DNA of 30,237 nucleotides, from positions 1-30,237 of the forward strand of contig CAKSUL010000022.1 in the NCBI GenBank assembly GCA_934501475.1, read 5' to 3'. The notes under the pieces are model-generated. The model had not been told where the DNA came from, ran no database searches, and saw only the letters and a list, made by a program, of their open reading frames with translations. The DNA is from an uncultured Roseovarius sp. (GTDB lineage Bacteria; Pseudomonadota; Alphaproteobacteria; Rhodobacterales; Rhodobacteraceae). Of the stretch, positions 16,355 through 24,617 are shown one piece after another. Every line of letters starts with the position of its first letter. Position 1 is the first letter of the stretch. The translations under genes and the position numbers were made by a program.

Positions 16355-17320
16355 ATGATGAAATCCACCAGCACAGCCCTGGGCCTGAGCATCGCGCTGA
16401 GCGCGATCGCCGGTCTGGGTCAAGCCGCCGAACTGGGCGCCACGGGCGAGACGATCAAACTGGCCATCAATGAGTGGACCGGGCAGCACGTCACCACTCA
16501 CCTCGCCGGAGAGATGCTCAAGGCCGCCGGCTACGATGTGAAATATGTGACCGCCGGCTACATGAACATGTATCAGGCGATGAGCGACGGAGAGTTGCAC
16601 GCCGCGGTCGAAATCTGGTCCTCCAACGTCCCGGATGAATACGCCAAACAGCTTGAGGCCGGCGGCATCGTCGAAGTCGGCGACCTGGGCCTGGATGCCA
16701 AGGAGGGCATCGCCTATCCCGCGCATGTGGCAGATCTGTGCCCGGGCCTGCCCGCATGGGAGGCCCTAAAGGACTGCGCGATGACATTCGCCACCGCCGA
16801 AACCCTGCCGCAGGGGCGTCTGGTGGATTATCCGGCGGACTGGGGCACGCCCGGCGCTGACCGCATGACCGGGCTGGACCTGCCGTTCAAGGCGATTCCG
16901 GCCGGCTCGGAAGGGGCGCTGATCGCCGAATTGCGCGCCTCGACCGAAAAGAAGACGCCGCTTCTGATCACCTTCTGGCAACCGCATTGGGCGATGTCGG
17001 CCTATGACGTGAAGTTCATCGATCTGCCCGTGGGCGAAGACGCCTGTTTTGATGACCCGTCCTGGGGCCCGAACCCGAACGCCACCAGTGACTGCGATTT
17101 CGCACCGACCTGGGTGTTCAAGGCGACATGGTCGGGCTTTGCCGACAAATGGCCCGCCGCGGCCGAGATCCTGACCAACCTGACGATGGATGTTGCCGAC
17201 CAGCAGCCGCTCATGGGCAAGATCGACGTGGAGGGCCAGTCGGTCGAGGAAACCGTTGCCGCCTGGATGGCCGCAAACGAGGACAAGTGGAAACCGGTTG
17301 TCGATGCGGCCGTAAACTGA
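16355..17320 (+). CDS. proX: Periplasmic substrate-binding protein of a ProU-type quaternary amine ABC transporter
   Basis: The protein has 321 residues in the OpuAC/ProX fold. A signal peptide ends around residue 25 (GLGQAAE). Aromatic residues that could build the cation-pi cage for a trimethylammonium group include those in INEWTG, AVEIWSS and TFWQPHW. Four cysteines (in DLCPG, KDCAM, DACFD and SDCDF) could give two disulfides in the periplasm. AGGGAG precedes two consecutive ATGs at 16355 and 16358, and either may be used. The gene heads the proX-proV-proW operon and is divergent from the CdhR-like regulator. Ligands known for the family are glycine betaine, choline, carnitine and proline betaine. 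The catabolic genes next door favour carnitine or a related betaine. Confidence 0.9.
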   Translation: MMKSTSTALGLSIALSAIAGLGQAAELGATGETIKLAINEWTGQHVTTHLAGEMLKAAGYDVKYVTAGYMNMYQAMSDGELHAAVEIWSSNVPDEYAKQLEAGGIVEVGDLGLDAKEGIAYPAHVADLCPGLPAWEALKDCAMTFATAETLPQGRLVDYPADWGTPGADRMTGLDLPFKAIPAGSEGALIAELRASTEKKTPLLITFWQPHWAMSAYDVKFIDLPVGEDACFDDPSWGPNPNATSDCDFAPTWVFKATWSGFADKWPAAAEILTNLTMDVADQQPLMGKIDVEGQSVEETVAAWMAANEDKWKPVVDAAVN

Positions 17321-17345
17321 GACCTGTTGCAACGAGTCTGATCCA

Positions 17346-17371
17346 CGCCCCGGCGTCGACGCGCCGGGGCG
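17346..17371. repeat. 10-bp-arm hairpin between proX and proV
   Basis: CGCCCCGGCG and CGCCGGGGCG are separated by six bases in the 87-base gap after proX. No T run follows, so it is not a classical terminator. In ABC operons such hairpins commonly protect the binding-protein mRNA and lower expression of the downstream genes. That role here is inferred. Confidence 0.6.
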
Positions 17372-17407
17372 CCGTGACCAGACGCGCGCCAGAAACCGGA
17401 AAGCAAG

Positions 17408-18487
17408 ATGCCTGAAAAGACCCGCGCCCAGCCGCCCGCAAATCAGCCAGCGATCCGCTGCCGCAATGTCTGGCAGGTGTTTGGCACAGGCGCGCAGGAA
17501 CGGCTGGACGTCGCGCTGGCCAATGCCGGGGGCGATGCGCCCAGTGCGGCCCAGGTCCTGCGCGAGAAGGGCCTGATCCCGGCGGTGCAGGATGCCAGCT
17601 TTGATGTCGATCGCGGCGAGTTGTTCGTGATCATGGGGCTGTCGGGGTCGGGCAAATCGACCCTCGTGCGCTGCATCGCCCGCCTGATCGAGGCGACGGC
17701 GGGCCTGATCGAGATCGACGGCGAAAACATCCTCGAGGCCAGCAAATCGCGCCTCACCGAGTTGCGCCGCCGCAAGCTGGGCATGGTGTTCCAGCATTTC
17801 GGCCTGTTCCCGCATATGAGCGTGCTGGAAAACGTCGCCTTTCCGCTGAAAATGCAGGGGCAGGGGCGCAGGGGCCGCATCGCGCGCGCCCATGAGGTGA
17901 TCGACCTGGTCGGCCTCAAGGGGCGCGAGACGGCCTATCCGCGCGAATTGTCCGGCGGTCAGCGCCAGAGGGTGGGCATCGCGCGCAGCCTGGCGGTGAA
18001 CCCCGATATCTGGTTCCTGGATGAGCCGTTCAGCGCGCTTGACCCGCTCATCCGCCGCCAGTTGCAGGATGAGTTCATCAACATCCAGGCGAGGCTGAAG
18101 AAATCCATCATCTTCATCACCCATGACATCTCCGAGGCGCTGAAGATCGCGGATCGCATCGCGATCATGCGTGACGAGCGGATCGTGCAGATCGGCACCC
18201 CGACCGAGATCGTGCTGCGCCCGGTCGATGACTATGTGCGCGAATTCACCAAGGATGTGGTCAAGGGCCGCCATGCGCGGCTGCGATCGGTCATGCTGAC
18301 CGGGGATGACATGCCCGCGCGGATGCCCGACGATCCCGGCCTGCGCGAGGACATGACCCTCGAGGCGGCGCTGGCCGCCTGCATGTCGCTTTATGAGCCG
18401 GTGCCGGTCTGGGACAAGGACGGGACGATGATCGGCGCGGTGCATCCGCAGGATCTGGCGGCGGCGCTGCAGGTGGATGAAACATGA
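17408..18487 (+). CDS. proV: ATP-binding subunit of the quaternary amine ABC transporter
   Basis: The protein has 359 residues. The ABC ATPase domain has Walker A GLSGSGKST at 77-85, the signature LSGGQRQRVGIARS near 181, and Walker B IWFLDEP near 201. An N-terminal extension with VWQVFG and the long spacing before Walker A are typical of ProV/OpuAA rather than of amino acid transporters. The C-terminal 70 residues contain what looks like a single short CBS-like segment (DDPGLREDMTLEAALAAC and a GAVHPQDLAAAL end). Full ProV proteins usually have a CBS pair, which senses ionic strength, so osmotic control may be weak or absent. The gene overlaps the permease gene (ATGA at 18484-18487). Confidence 0.9.
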   Translation: MPEKTRAQPPANQPAIRCRNVWQVFGTGAQERLDVALANAGGDAPSAAQVLREKGLIPAVQDASFDVDRGELFVIMGLSGSGKSTLVRCIARLIEATAGLIEIDGENILEASKSRLTELRRRKLGMVFQHFGLFPHMSVLENVAFPLKMQGQGRRGRIARAHEVIDLVGLKGRETAYPRELSGGQRQRVGIARSLAVNPDIWFLDEPFSALDPLIRRQLQDEFINIQARLKKSIIFITHDISEALKIADRIAIMRDERIVQIGTPTEIVLRPVDDYVREFTKDVVKGRHARLRSVMLTGDDMPARMPDDPGLREDMTLEAALAACMSLYEPVPVWDKDGTMIGAVHPQDLAAALQVDET

Positions 18488-20568
18488 CCATCCGCGAGGC
18501 AGGCATTGCCGCGCCGCGCGCCGTTGCGCCCGCATGGCTGACCCCCGGCGTGCGCGCCGCATGGGTGGCATTGCTTGTCGGGGCGGCCTGCCTTCTGCTT
18601 GAGCCGATGCTGCCCTGGCTGGTCAAATGGCCCAAGGCATGGTCGCCGCCGATGACCGAATGGGTCGGGGTGGGGCTGACATGGTTCCTGAACCTGATCA
18701 AACCCGCCGCGCGGATGGTTTCATTCCTGCTGTCCTATCCGATGACCGGGGCCAACTGGCTGTTTCAGGAATTGCCCTGGCCGGTGATGCTGGGCCTTGT
18801 GACGGCGCTGGGCTGGTATGTGGGGGGGCGCGCACTGGCGGCGCTGGGGCTGATCGGGCTGGGGTTTGTCGTCATCTCGGGCTATTGGGTCGAAAGCATG
18901 AACACCCTGTCGCTGGTGGCGGTGTCGGTGCCGCTGGCCTTGCTGCTGGGGGCGGGCGCGGGCATCCTGGCCAACGAGGTGCCGCGCCTCAAGCCGACGG
19001 TGCAGTCGATCACCGACGTGATGCAGACGGTGCCCACATTCGCCTATCTCACGCCATTGTTGCTGTTGTTCGGCTTTGGCCCGGTGGTGGGGCTGATCGC
19101 TTCGGCGATCTATGCCGCGCCGCCGATGGCGCGCAATGTCATGCTGGGCCTCGAGCGGGTCGAGACCGACATCAAGGAGGCCGCCGTGATGAGCGGCGGC
19201 AACCGCGTCCAGCAATTGTTCCTGATCGAGATCCCGTCGGCCAAGACGCAGATCATGGTCGGGGTGAACCAATGCCTGATGGCCGCGCTCAGCATGGTGA
19301 TCATCGCCGCGGTGATCGGCGGTTTCGACGATATCGGCTGGGAAGTCCTGCTGACCATGCGCAAGGCGCAATTCGGCCAGAGCCTGCTGGCGGGGCTGGT
19401 CGTGGTGGCCTTTGCCATCGTGATCGACCGGATCAGCGGCCAGATGGCGGCGCAGCGTCAGCGCCATTCGCGCCGCGTCACCGTTGCGATCATCGCGGTC
19501 GGGATCATCGTCGCGCTGGTGCTGGCGCTGACCACGCGCGTGCCCGAGCCCTCGTCGCTGACCCTGCTGGCGCCGGTCGCGACCTGGGTCGAGGACGGGC
19601 TGACCGGCTTTACCAAGGCCAATGGCGCGGCGCTCGACAACGTCAAGAACGCGGCGATGTTCTATGTCCTGCTGCCGCTGCGCATCGGGCTGGACGGGGC
19701 GGTGCTGCCGTTCACATGGGGCTTCCAGTGGACCCCGATGATGAGTGCCGCGTTCTTTGGCGTGGCGGCCATTCTGGGGGCCGCCCTTGCGGCGGGCGGG
19801 CGGATGGCGGCGGGTCTGTCGCTGGTGATCTGGGCCGGGGTGATCGAAACCGGCATTTCCGATCTGCCATGGCCCTTCGTGCTGGTTGGTGCGGGGGCAA
19901 TCGGCTGGGTCGCGGGGGGGCGCAGGCTGGCGATATTTGCATTCCTGATGATGGTTGCCGTGCTGCTGAGCGGGCTCTGGGACAAGGCGCTGTTGTCGCT
20001 TTACCTGTCGGGGGCGGCGGTGATCACCTGCGCGCTGCTGGGCGGGCTGATCGGGCTGATCTGCGCGCTCAGCCCGATGGCGTGGCGCATCGTGCGCCCG
20101 ATCTGCGACATGTTGCAGACCATCCCGCTGTTCGTGTTCCTGATCCCGGTGCTGATGTTCTTTCAGATCGGCGAATTCTCGGCGTTTCTGGCGATCTGCA
20201 TGTATGCGATCGTGCCGATGATCCGCTATACGCGTCACGGGCTGGTCACCACCCCGGACGAGTTGATCGAGGCGGCGATTTCATCCGGGGCGACCACTTG
20301 GCAGACATTGGTCGAGGTGCGCGCGCCCTATGCCGCCCCCACGATCCTGCTGGGGCTGAACCAGACCATCCTTTATGCCTTTGCGATGCTGGTGATCGCG
20401 GCGCTGATCGGCACGACGGGGCTGGGTCAGTCGATCTTTCTGGCGCTGGGGCAGGCCGATATCGGGCTGGGCATCGTGTCGGGTGCGGCGATGGCGATCC
20501 TTGCATTGACGGCGGATCGTCTTGTACAGGGCTTTGCAACGGAACGGCGCCGCGCGCTCGGGCTTTGA
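18484..20568 (+). CDS. proW: Fused double permease of the quaternary amine ABC transporter
   Basis: The protein has 694 residues, about twice the usual ProW length. It carries two complete permease halves. The first EAA loop lies near residue 232 (EAAVMSGG...IEIP) and the second near 596 (EAAISSGA...VRAP). Each is preceded by an SITDVMQTVPTF or ICDMLQTIPLF block that is typical of betaine permeases. Many hydrophobic segments occur in both halves, with a hydrophilic join around residues 320-370. Where other systems use a homodimer of ProW, this one could work as a pseudo-dimer. The start overlaps the proV stop. It completes the transporter, since no separate second permease gene is present. 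Confidence 0.9.
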   Translation: MTIREAGIAAPRAVAPAWLTPGVRAAWVALLVGAACLLLEPMLPWLVKWPKAWSPPMTEWVGVGLTWFLNLIKPAARMVSFLLSYPMTGANWLFQELPWPVMLGLVTALGWYVGGRALAALGLIGLGFVVISGYWVESMNTLSLVAVSVPLALLLGAGAGILANEVPRLKPTVQSITDVMQTVPTFAYLTPLLLLFGFGPVVGLIASAIYAAPPMARNVMLGLERVETDIKEAAVMSGGNRVQQLFLIEIPSAKTQIMVGVNQCLMAALSMVIIAAVIGGFDDIGWEVLLTMRKAQFGQSLLAGLVVVAFAIVIDRISGQMAAQRQRHSRRVTVAIIAVGIIVALVLALTTRVPEPSSLTLLAPVATWVEDGLTGFTKANGAALDNVKNAAMFYVLLPLRIGLDGAVLPFTWGFQWTPMMSAAFFGVAAILGAALAAGGRMAAGLSLVIWAGVIETGISDLPWPFVLVGAGAIGWVAGGRRLAIFAFLMMVAVLLSGLWDKALLSLYLSGAAVITCALLGGLIGLICALSPMAWRIVRPICDMLQTIPLFVFLIPVLMFFQIGEFSAFLAICMYAIVPMIRYTRHGLVTTPDELIEAAISSGATTWQTLVEVRAPYAAPTILLGLNQTILYAFAMLVIAALIGTTGLGQSIFLALGQADIGLGIVSGAAMAILALTADRLVQGFATERRRALGL

Positions 20569-20611
20569 GGTCCGGCGCCGTGGGCGGCCTGCACAAAGGA
20601 CGCAACACCCG

Positions 20612-21280
20612 ATGAAGCGACTGCGCAACGACACGGCCCGCAAGAGATGGATCGCCGACACCCTGACCGCGCTGCCCGCGGGCGGGTCGCTGCTCGATGT
20701 GGGGGCGGGCGAATGCGCCTACAAACCCCATTGCACCCATCTTGAGTATCTGGCGCAGGATATCGCGCAATATGACGGCAAGGGCGATGGCAAGGGGCTG
20801 CACACCGATGTGTGGGACACAAGTGAGCTGGATTTCGTCTGTGACCTCTATGACATCCCCGAGGACCGCCTGTTCGACACGGTGTTCTGTTCAGAGGTGC
20901 TGGAACATGTGGTCGACCCGGTGCGCGCGGTGGAAAAGATGGCGCGCCTCGTGCGTCCGGGCGGGCAGATGATCCTGACCGCGCCGTTCAATTCGGTCAC
21001 GCATTTCGCGCCCTATCATTTCTGCACCGGGTTTTCGCAGTATTTCTATACCCACCACCTCGAGCGGCTGGGCTTCGAGGTGACCGAGCTGACCGCCAAT
21101 GGCGGGTTTTTCGACGTCGTCGATCAGGAACTGGGCCGCGTGTCCAAGGTGCGGCGCAGCTTTGGAGTGTGGCTGCCTGATCCGGTGCTGTTCCTGCTGA
21201 CGCAGATCACCCGGCTGTGGGTGCAGATGGTGGCGGGGCGCGCCGCTCGGCCGAGTTGCAGTGCTTTGGCTGGTTCGTGA
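20612..21280 (+). CDS. Class I SAM-dependent methyltransferase (C-terminus apparently frameshifted)
   Basis: The protein has 222 residues as read. Motif I is LLDVGAGECAYKP (27-39), followed by FDTVFCSEVLEHVVDP and MILTAPF, the pattern of Methyltransf_11-type enzymes. The substrate is unknown. AAAGGA lies 11 bases before the ATG at 20612, and the gene begins 43 bases after proW, so it may be co-transcribed. After about residue 210 the reading frame gives RAARPSCSALAGS and stops at 21280. The -1 frame gives AELQCFGWFVIARK, a normal ending for this family, and stops at 21306. A single lost base near 21230-21250 would explain this. It is either a real mutation or a sequencing error. The repaired end would overlap the convergent sigma factor gene by 12 bases. 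Confidence 0.75.
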   Translation: MKRLRNDTARKRWIADTLTALPAGGSLLDVGAGECAYKPHCTHLEYLAQDIAQYDGKGDGKGLHTDVWDTSELDFVCDLYDIPEDRLFDTVFCSEVLEHVVDPVRAVEKMARLVRPGGQMILTAPFNSVTHFAPYHFCTGFSQYFYTHHLERLGFEVTELTANGGFFDVVDQELGRVSKVRRSFGVWLPDPVLFLLTQITRLWVQMVAGRAARPSCSALAGS

Positions 21281-21294
21281 TCGCGCGCAAGACC

Positions 21295-21843
21295 TCAGAT
21301 CAGTGACCTGACCGGCGCATCCGGCCCGATCCCCATCTCGGTGCGCAATTGCGCGCGCGCGCGCGCCAGACGCGACATCACCGTGCCCGGCGGGCATCCC
21401 AGCCTGCGCGCCAGATCCTGCGGGCTGGTTTCACCCGACGCCACCAGCCGGATCACCGCGCCCTGTTCGGCGGGCAGGCGGGCGATGGCGCGCTCCAACT
21501 CCTGAAGGGCCAGCCGCGCGAATACCGCCGGGTCGATCATTGGTTCATGGGTGCTGTCCTCGGCGGCATGCGGGGCGCGGCGCAGCGACTGGCGGTAAAG
21601 GTTGCGCAGGGCGGCGCGGCCATAGGCGCGCGGCTCGCTCACCTCGCACAGGGCGACGCGGCGACGCCACAGGCGCAACAGCGTTTCCTGCACCAGATCC
21701 TGCGCCTCATCCTCGCTGTCGGCCAACCTGCGCGCCAGACGTATCAGATCGGGGCGCAATGCAACCAGCATCCGGGGCATGTCGGCAAGCTCGGTCAGTC
21801 CTGCCTGACGGGGCGGGTTTGTTTGTGCGATTTCAACGGGCAT
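21295..21843 (-). CDS. ECF-type RNA polymerase sigma factor
   Basis: The protein has 182 residues. Region 2 is at about 25-95 (RPDLIRLARRLADSEDEAQDLVQETLLRLW). Region 4 is in the C-terminal third (LPAEQGAVIRLVASGETSPQDLARRLG and GTVMSRLARARAQLR). Regions 1 and 3 are missing, as in group 4 sigma factors. I chose the ATG at 21843, which has GAGG five bases upstream. No anti-sigma factor gene lies next to it. The only neighbour in reach is the divergent EF-hand protein 253 bases away. The signal and regulon are therefore unknown. Confidence 0.87.
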   Translation of the reverse strand: MPVEIAQTNPPRQAGLTELADMPRMLVALRPDLIRLARRLADSEDEAQDLVQETLLRLWRRRVALCEVSEPRAYGRAALRNLYRQSLRRAPHAAEDSTHEPMIDPAVFARLALQELERAIARLPAEQGAVIRLVASGETSPQDLARRLGCPPGTVMSRLARARAQLRTEMGIGPDAPVRSLI

Positions 21844-22096
21844 TCGGTCCTCACAGATTGAGTGCTCTGACCCCGACCATGGGCGAGTGATCGGCCCGCC
21901 TGCAATCAGAGGGTTTCCGCCGAGCGCCTTTTGGGGGGGCTTTTTGGGCGGGGAAGCGCCTGTGGAACGGCCCGGATCGGCGGGGTTTGGCACGCGCCAT
22001 CAAGGGGCGGGACGCAAAGCGGTTCCCGAGCGTCTTGTATGTGAGGGCCGCAGAGATGGGGCCGCTCGTCAACGACTTATAAACTGGAGATATCTA

Positions 22097-22351
22097 ATGA
22101 CCAAATTCATCGCAATCCTGATCGGCATGGGCGCATTGGCAACATCGGCTGTCGCCATGGGCGACACCTTTGCGGACATGGACACCAACGGTGACGGCCT
22201 TCTGACCATCGAAGAGATGCAGGCGGCCTATCCCGAGTTGACCGCCGAGCAGTTCAGTGAGCTCGACACCAGCGGTGACGGTGCGCTTGATGAAGCAGAG
22301 TTGGTGGCCGGGCAGGAAAGTGGCCTGATCCCCGCCTCGACAGACGGCTAA
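22097..22351 (+). CDS. Small exported EF-hand calcium-binding protein
   Basis: The protein has 84 residues. An N-terminal signal peptide (FIAILIGMGALATSAVA) is followed by two canonical 12-residue EF-hand loops at 29-40 (DTNGDGLLTIEE) and 57-68 (DTSGDGALDEAE). Both have all acidic ligands and the position-12 glutamate. It should bind two calcium ions in the periplasm. GGAG lies eight bases before the ATG at 22097. The gene is divergent from the ECF sigma factor and ends before a strong hairpin and a terminator. Whether it takes part in signalling to the sigma factor or only buffers calcium is open. Confidence 0.85.
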   Translation: MTKFIAILIGMGALATSAVAMGDTFADMDTNGDGLLTIEEMQAAYPELTAEQFSELDTSGDGALDEAELVAGQESGLIPASTDG

Positions 22352-22364
22352 GGCCGATTCTGTC

Positions 22365-22407
22365 CCCCCGAACCCGGTATTCTTCTCCATTGAATTGGGT
22401 TCGGGGG
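22365..22407. repeat. 11-bp-arm inverted repeat downstream of the EF-hand gene
   Basis: CCCCCGAACCC and GGGTTCGGGGG are perfect complements with a 21-base loop, starting 13 bases after the EF-hand stop. There is no T run. It probably forms an mRNA 3' hairpin together with the terminator behind it. Confidence 0.65.
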
Positions 22408-22419
22408 CATGACTAGCAA

Positions 22420-22447
22420 GGCCCCGGAGGTTTTTCCGGGGCCTTTT
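22420..22447 (+). terminator. Rho-independent terminator after the EF-hand gene
   Basis: A 9-base perfect stem (GGCCCCGGA / TCCGGGGCC) with a six-base loop is followed by TTTT. It lies between the EF-hand gene and the convergent ornithine cyclodeaminase gene, in the right orientation for the former. Confidence 0.75.
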
Positions 22448-22477
22448 GCATTTACACCTATACCGCGCCGGGGCATC

Positions 22478-23533
22478 TTATTTCGGCGCTGCCCGCTTCA
22501 CCATGCCGAACAGATCGCGCGGATCATCCGGGTCGGCCAGCAGGTCCAGATCAAGGAAATAGGTGGTGCCCGCGATACGGTCGCGCACATAGCGCAGGGC
22601 GCTGAAATCCTCGATCGCAAAGCCGACGCTGTCAAACAGGGTGATCTGGCCCGCGCTGCTGCGCCCCTTGGCGGTGCCGTTGATGACCTGCCACAGTTCA
22701 GTGACCGGATGGTCGGGGGCAAGTTGCTGAATCTCGCCCTCGATCCGGGTCTGGGGCGGAAATTCCACGAAGATGTCGGCGCGTTGCAGGATGGCCGGGG
22801 CCAGTTCCGTCTTGCCGGGGCAGTCGCCGCCGATGGCGTTGATATGCACGCCCGTGCCGACCATGTTGTCGGTCAGGATGGTCGCCAGTTGCTTGTCGGC
22901 GGTGCAGGTGGTGATGATCTGCGCGCCTTCCATGCTGGCTTCGGCGCTGTCGCATTCCACCACGTTCAGCCCCATACCGGCCAGGTTGCGTGCCGCCTTG
23001 GCGGTGGCGGCGCGGTCGATGTCGAACAGGCGCACGGTCTTGATGCCGCAGATCGCCTTCATCGCAAGGCTCTGGAATTCCGATTGCGCGCCATTGCCGA
23101 TCATCGCCATCGTATCCGCCCCGCGCGGGGCAAGGTGGCGCGCCACCATCGCCGAGGTGGCGGCCGTGCGCAGCGCGGTCAGGATGGTCATTTCCGACAG
23201 CAGCACCGGATAGCCGGTGGCGACATCGGCCAGCAGCCCGAAGGCGGTGACGGTCTGGAGACCTTCGGCGGTGTTCTTGGGGTGGCCGTTGACATATTTG
23301 AAGCCATAGACCTCACCGTCGGAGGTGGGCATCAGCTCGATCACGCCCTCGGTCGAGTGGCTGGCGACGCGCGGCGTCTTGTCGAACAGCTCCCAGCGTT
23401 TGAAATCATCCTCGATATAGCCGGCAAGGCCGCACAGCATCGGCTCGATGCCGATATGGTGGACCAGACGCATCATGTTGTCGACGCTGACAAAGGGCAC
23501 CAGCGCCTTGTCGGAGGGGGAAAGATGGGGCAT
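22478..23533 (-). CDS. ocd: Ornithine cyclodeaminase
   Basis: The protein has 351 residues, the usual size for bacterial ornithine cyclodeaminase. The NAD-binding motif is IGNGAQSEF (from 145). The block GGDCPGKTEL holds Asp237 and Lys241, and this aspartate is the catalytic one in the Pseudomonas putida enzyme. KYVNGHPKN and EMTILTALRTAATSA are the conserved substrate-side segments. The enzyme turns L-ornithine into L-proline and ammonia. It follows the arginase gene by 41 bases on the same strand, giving a two-step route from arginine to proline. I chose the ATG at 23533 because GAGA lies upstream and the protein then starts as its relatives do. A reading from 23578 would overlap the arginase gene. 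Confidence 0.93.
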   Translation of the reverse strand: MPHLSPSDKALVPFVSVDNMMRLVHHIGIEPMLCGLAGYIEDDFKRWELFDKTPRVASHSTEGVIELMPTSDGEVYGFKYVNGHPKNTAEGLQTVTAFGLLADVATGYPVLLSEMTILTALRTAATSAMVARHLAPRGADTMAMIGNGAQSEFQSLAMKAICGIKTVRLFDIDRAATAKAARNLAGMGLNVVECDSAEASMEGAQIITTCTADKQLATILTDNMVGTGVHINAIGGDCPGKTELAPAILQRADIFVEFPPQTRIEGEIQQLAPDHPVTELWQVINGTAKGRSSAGQITLFDSVGFAIEDFSALRYVRDRIAGTTYFLDLDLLADPDDPRDLFGMVKRAAPK

Positions 23534-23574
23534 GGCGGATCTCTTTTCGTTGAAGAATATGTTGTGGGCGGGAT

Positions 23575-24501
23575 TCAAAAGGCGCGGGTCGGGCGGTCAA
23601 AGACCCGCCGCCCAAGCGCCGAGGCGGCCAGATCGACCATCACCTGCGCGGTGCGGCCGCGATCATCCAGAAACGGGTTCAGTTCGACCAGATCGAGCGA
23701 GGTCATCAGCCCGCTGTCGCTGATCATTTCCATCACCAGATGGGCCTCGCGGATGGTGGCGCCCCCCGGCACGGTGGTGCCGACGGCCGGCGCGAAACCG
23801 GGGTCGAGGAAATCCACATCCAGCGACACATGCAGCATCCCGTTCGCCGCCGCCACATCGCGCAGGAACCCGGCCAGCGGGCGGGCAATGCCGGTTTCGT
23901 CGATGGCGCGCATGTCGTGATAGCGGATGTCGCTGGCCTGAAGCGCCTCGCGCTCGGCCTGATCGACCGAGCGCAGGCCCAGAATGCAGATATTGTCCTG
24001 CGCGACCGGGTTCGTGACCACGGGAAACCCGTCAAAGCCGCCGCGCCCGGTGACATAGCCCAGGGGCGTGCCGTGCAGATTGCCCGATGCGGTGCTTTGG
24101 GGCGTGTGAAAATCGCTATGGGCGTCCAGCCACAGCACGTATTGCGGACGCCCCAGGCGCGCGGCGTGATTGGCCGCGCCCGCAACACTGCCCAGCGACA
24201 GCGCGTGATCGCCGCCCAGAAATATCGGCAGCCCTTCGGCCATGGCGGTCTCGGCGGCGCGCATCAGCGCGCTGGTCCAGCCGATCATCCGGTCCGGTTC
24301 ATGCAGGTGATCGGGCAGGGTGGCAGGCGCGCTGGCGGCGTCGGGCGCAAGGTTGCCGATGTCGCGCACGTCGCGCCCCAGATCCGCCAGTGCCGCGCCA
24401 AGACCGGCCACCCGATAGGCATCCGGCCCCATCAGGCAGCCCTGACGCCGTTTGCCACTATCGACCGGCGCGCCGATCAGAATGCAGGTGCTGGTGCTCA
24501 T
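23575..24501 (-). CDS. rocF: Arginase
   Basis: The protein has 308 residues of the ureohydrolase family. The binuclear manganese ligands are visible: H99 in GGDHALSLGS, D126, H128 and D130 in DAHSDFHTP, and D228 and D230 in SLDVDFLDPG. The start IGAPVDSGKRRQGCLMGP is arginase-like rather than agmatinase-like. It splits L-arginine into ornithine and urea. The next gene is ornithine cyclodeaminase, so the pair feeds arginine into proline. The divergent Lrp/AsnC-type gene is the likely regulator. The ATG at 24501 has AGGG seven bases upstream. Confidence 0.93.
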   Translation of the reverse strand: MSTSTCILIGAPVDSGKRRQGCLMGPDAYRVAGLGAALADLGRDVRDIGNLAPDAASAPATLPDHLHEPDRMIGWTSALMRAAETAMAEGLPIFLGGDHALSLGSVAGAANHAARLGRPQYVLWLDAHSDFHTPQSTASGNLHGTPLGYVTGRGGFDGFPVVTNPVAQDNICILGLRSVDQAEREALQASDIRYHDMRAIDETGIARPLAGFLRDVAAANGMLHVSLDVDFLDPGFAPAVGTTVPGGATIREAHLVMEMISDSGLMTSLDLVELNPFLDDRGRTAQVMVDLAASALGRRVFDRPTRAF

Positions 24502-24521
24502 GTGAAACCCTTTTTCGTGAT

Positions 24522-24543
24522 TTGCGCACAGGATCATGCGCAA
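24522..24543. promoter_or_regulatory. Inverted repeat TTGCGCA-N8-TGCGCAA between arginase and the Lrp-type gene
   Basis: Two perfect 7-base arms are spaced by 8 bases, 20 bases before the arginase start. The position inside a 116-base divergent promoter region suits an operator for the adjacent Lrp/AsnC-type regulator. This assignment is inferred from position and symmetry only. Confidence 0.5.
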
Positions 24544-24617
24544 TTAGGGCGGATGGAAGCCGTCATTTTGTGCTATTCGAAGGCATATTTTCCGAATCGG
24601 ACGCGCATGGGTGCAAA

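Noticed and set aside
16766..18571. Long minus-strand open frame opposite proX and proV
   Set aside because: It is a shadow of GC-biased codons on the coding strand. It has histidine- and arginine-rich low-quality sequence with no recognisable domain. The plus-strand genes have clear families.
18721..20238. Minus-strand open frame of about 500 codons opposite proW
   Set aside because: Composition is dominated by H, R, Q and D as expected for the antisense of a membrane protein gene. There is no domain or suitable start.
21346..21364. Alternating GC run as a special structural element
   Set aside because: It encodes the Arg-Ala repeats of sigma region 4 and is explained by codon choice at high GC.
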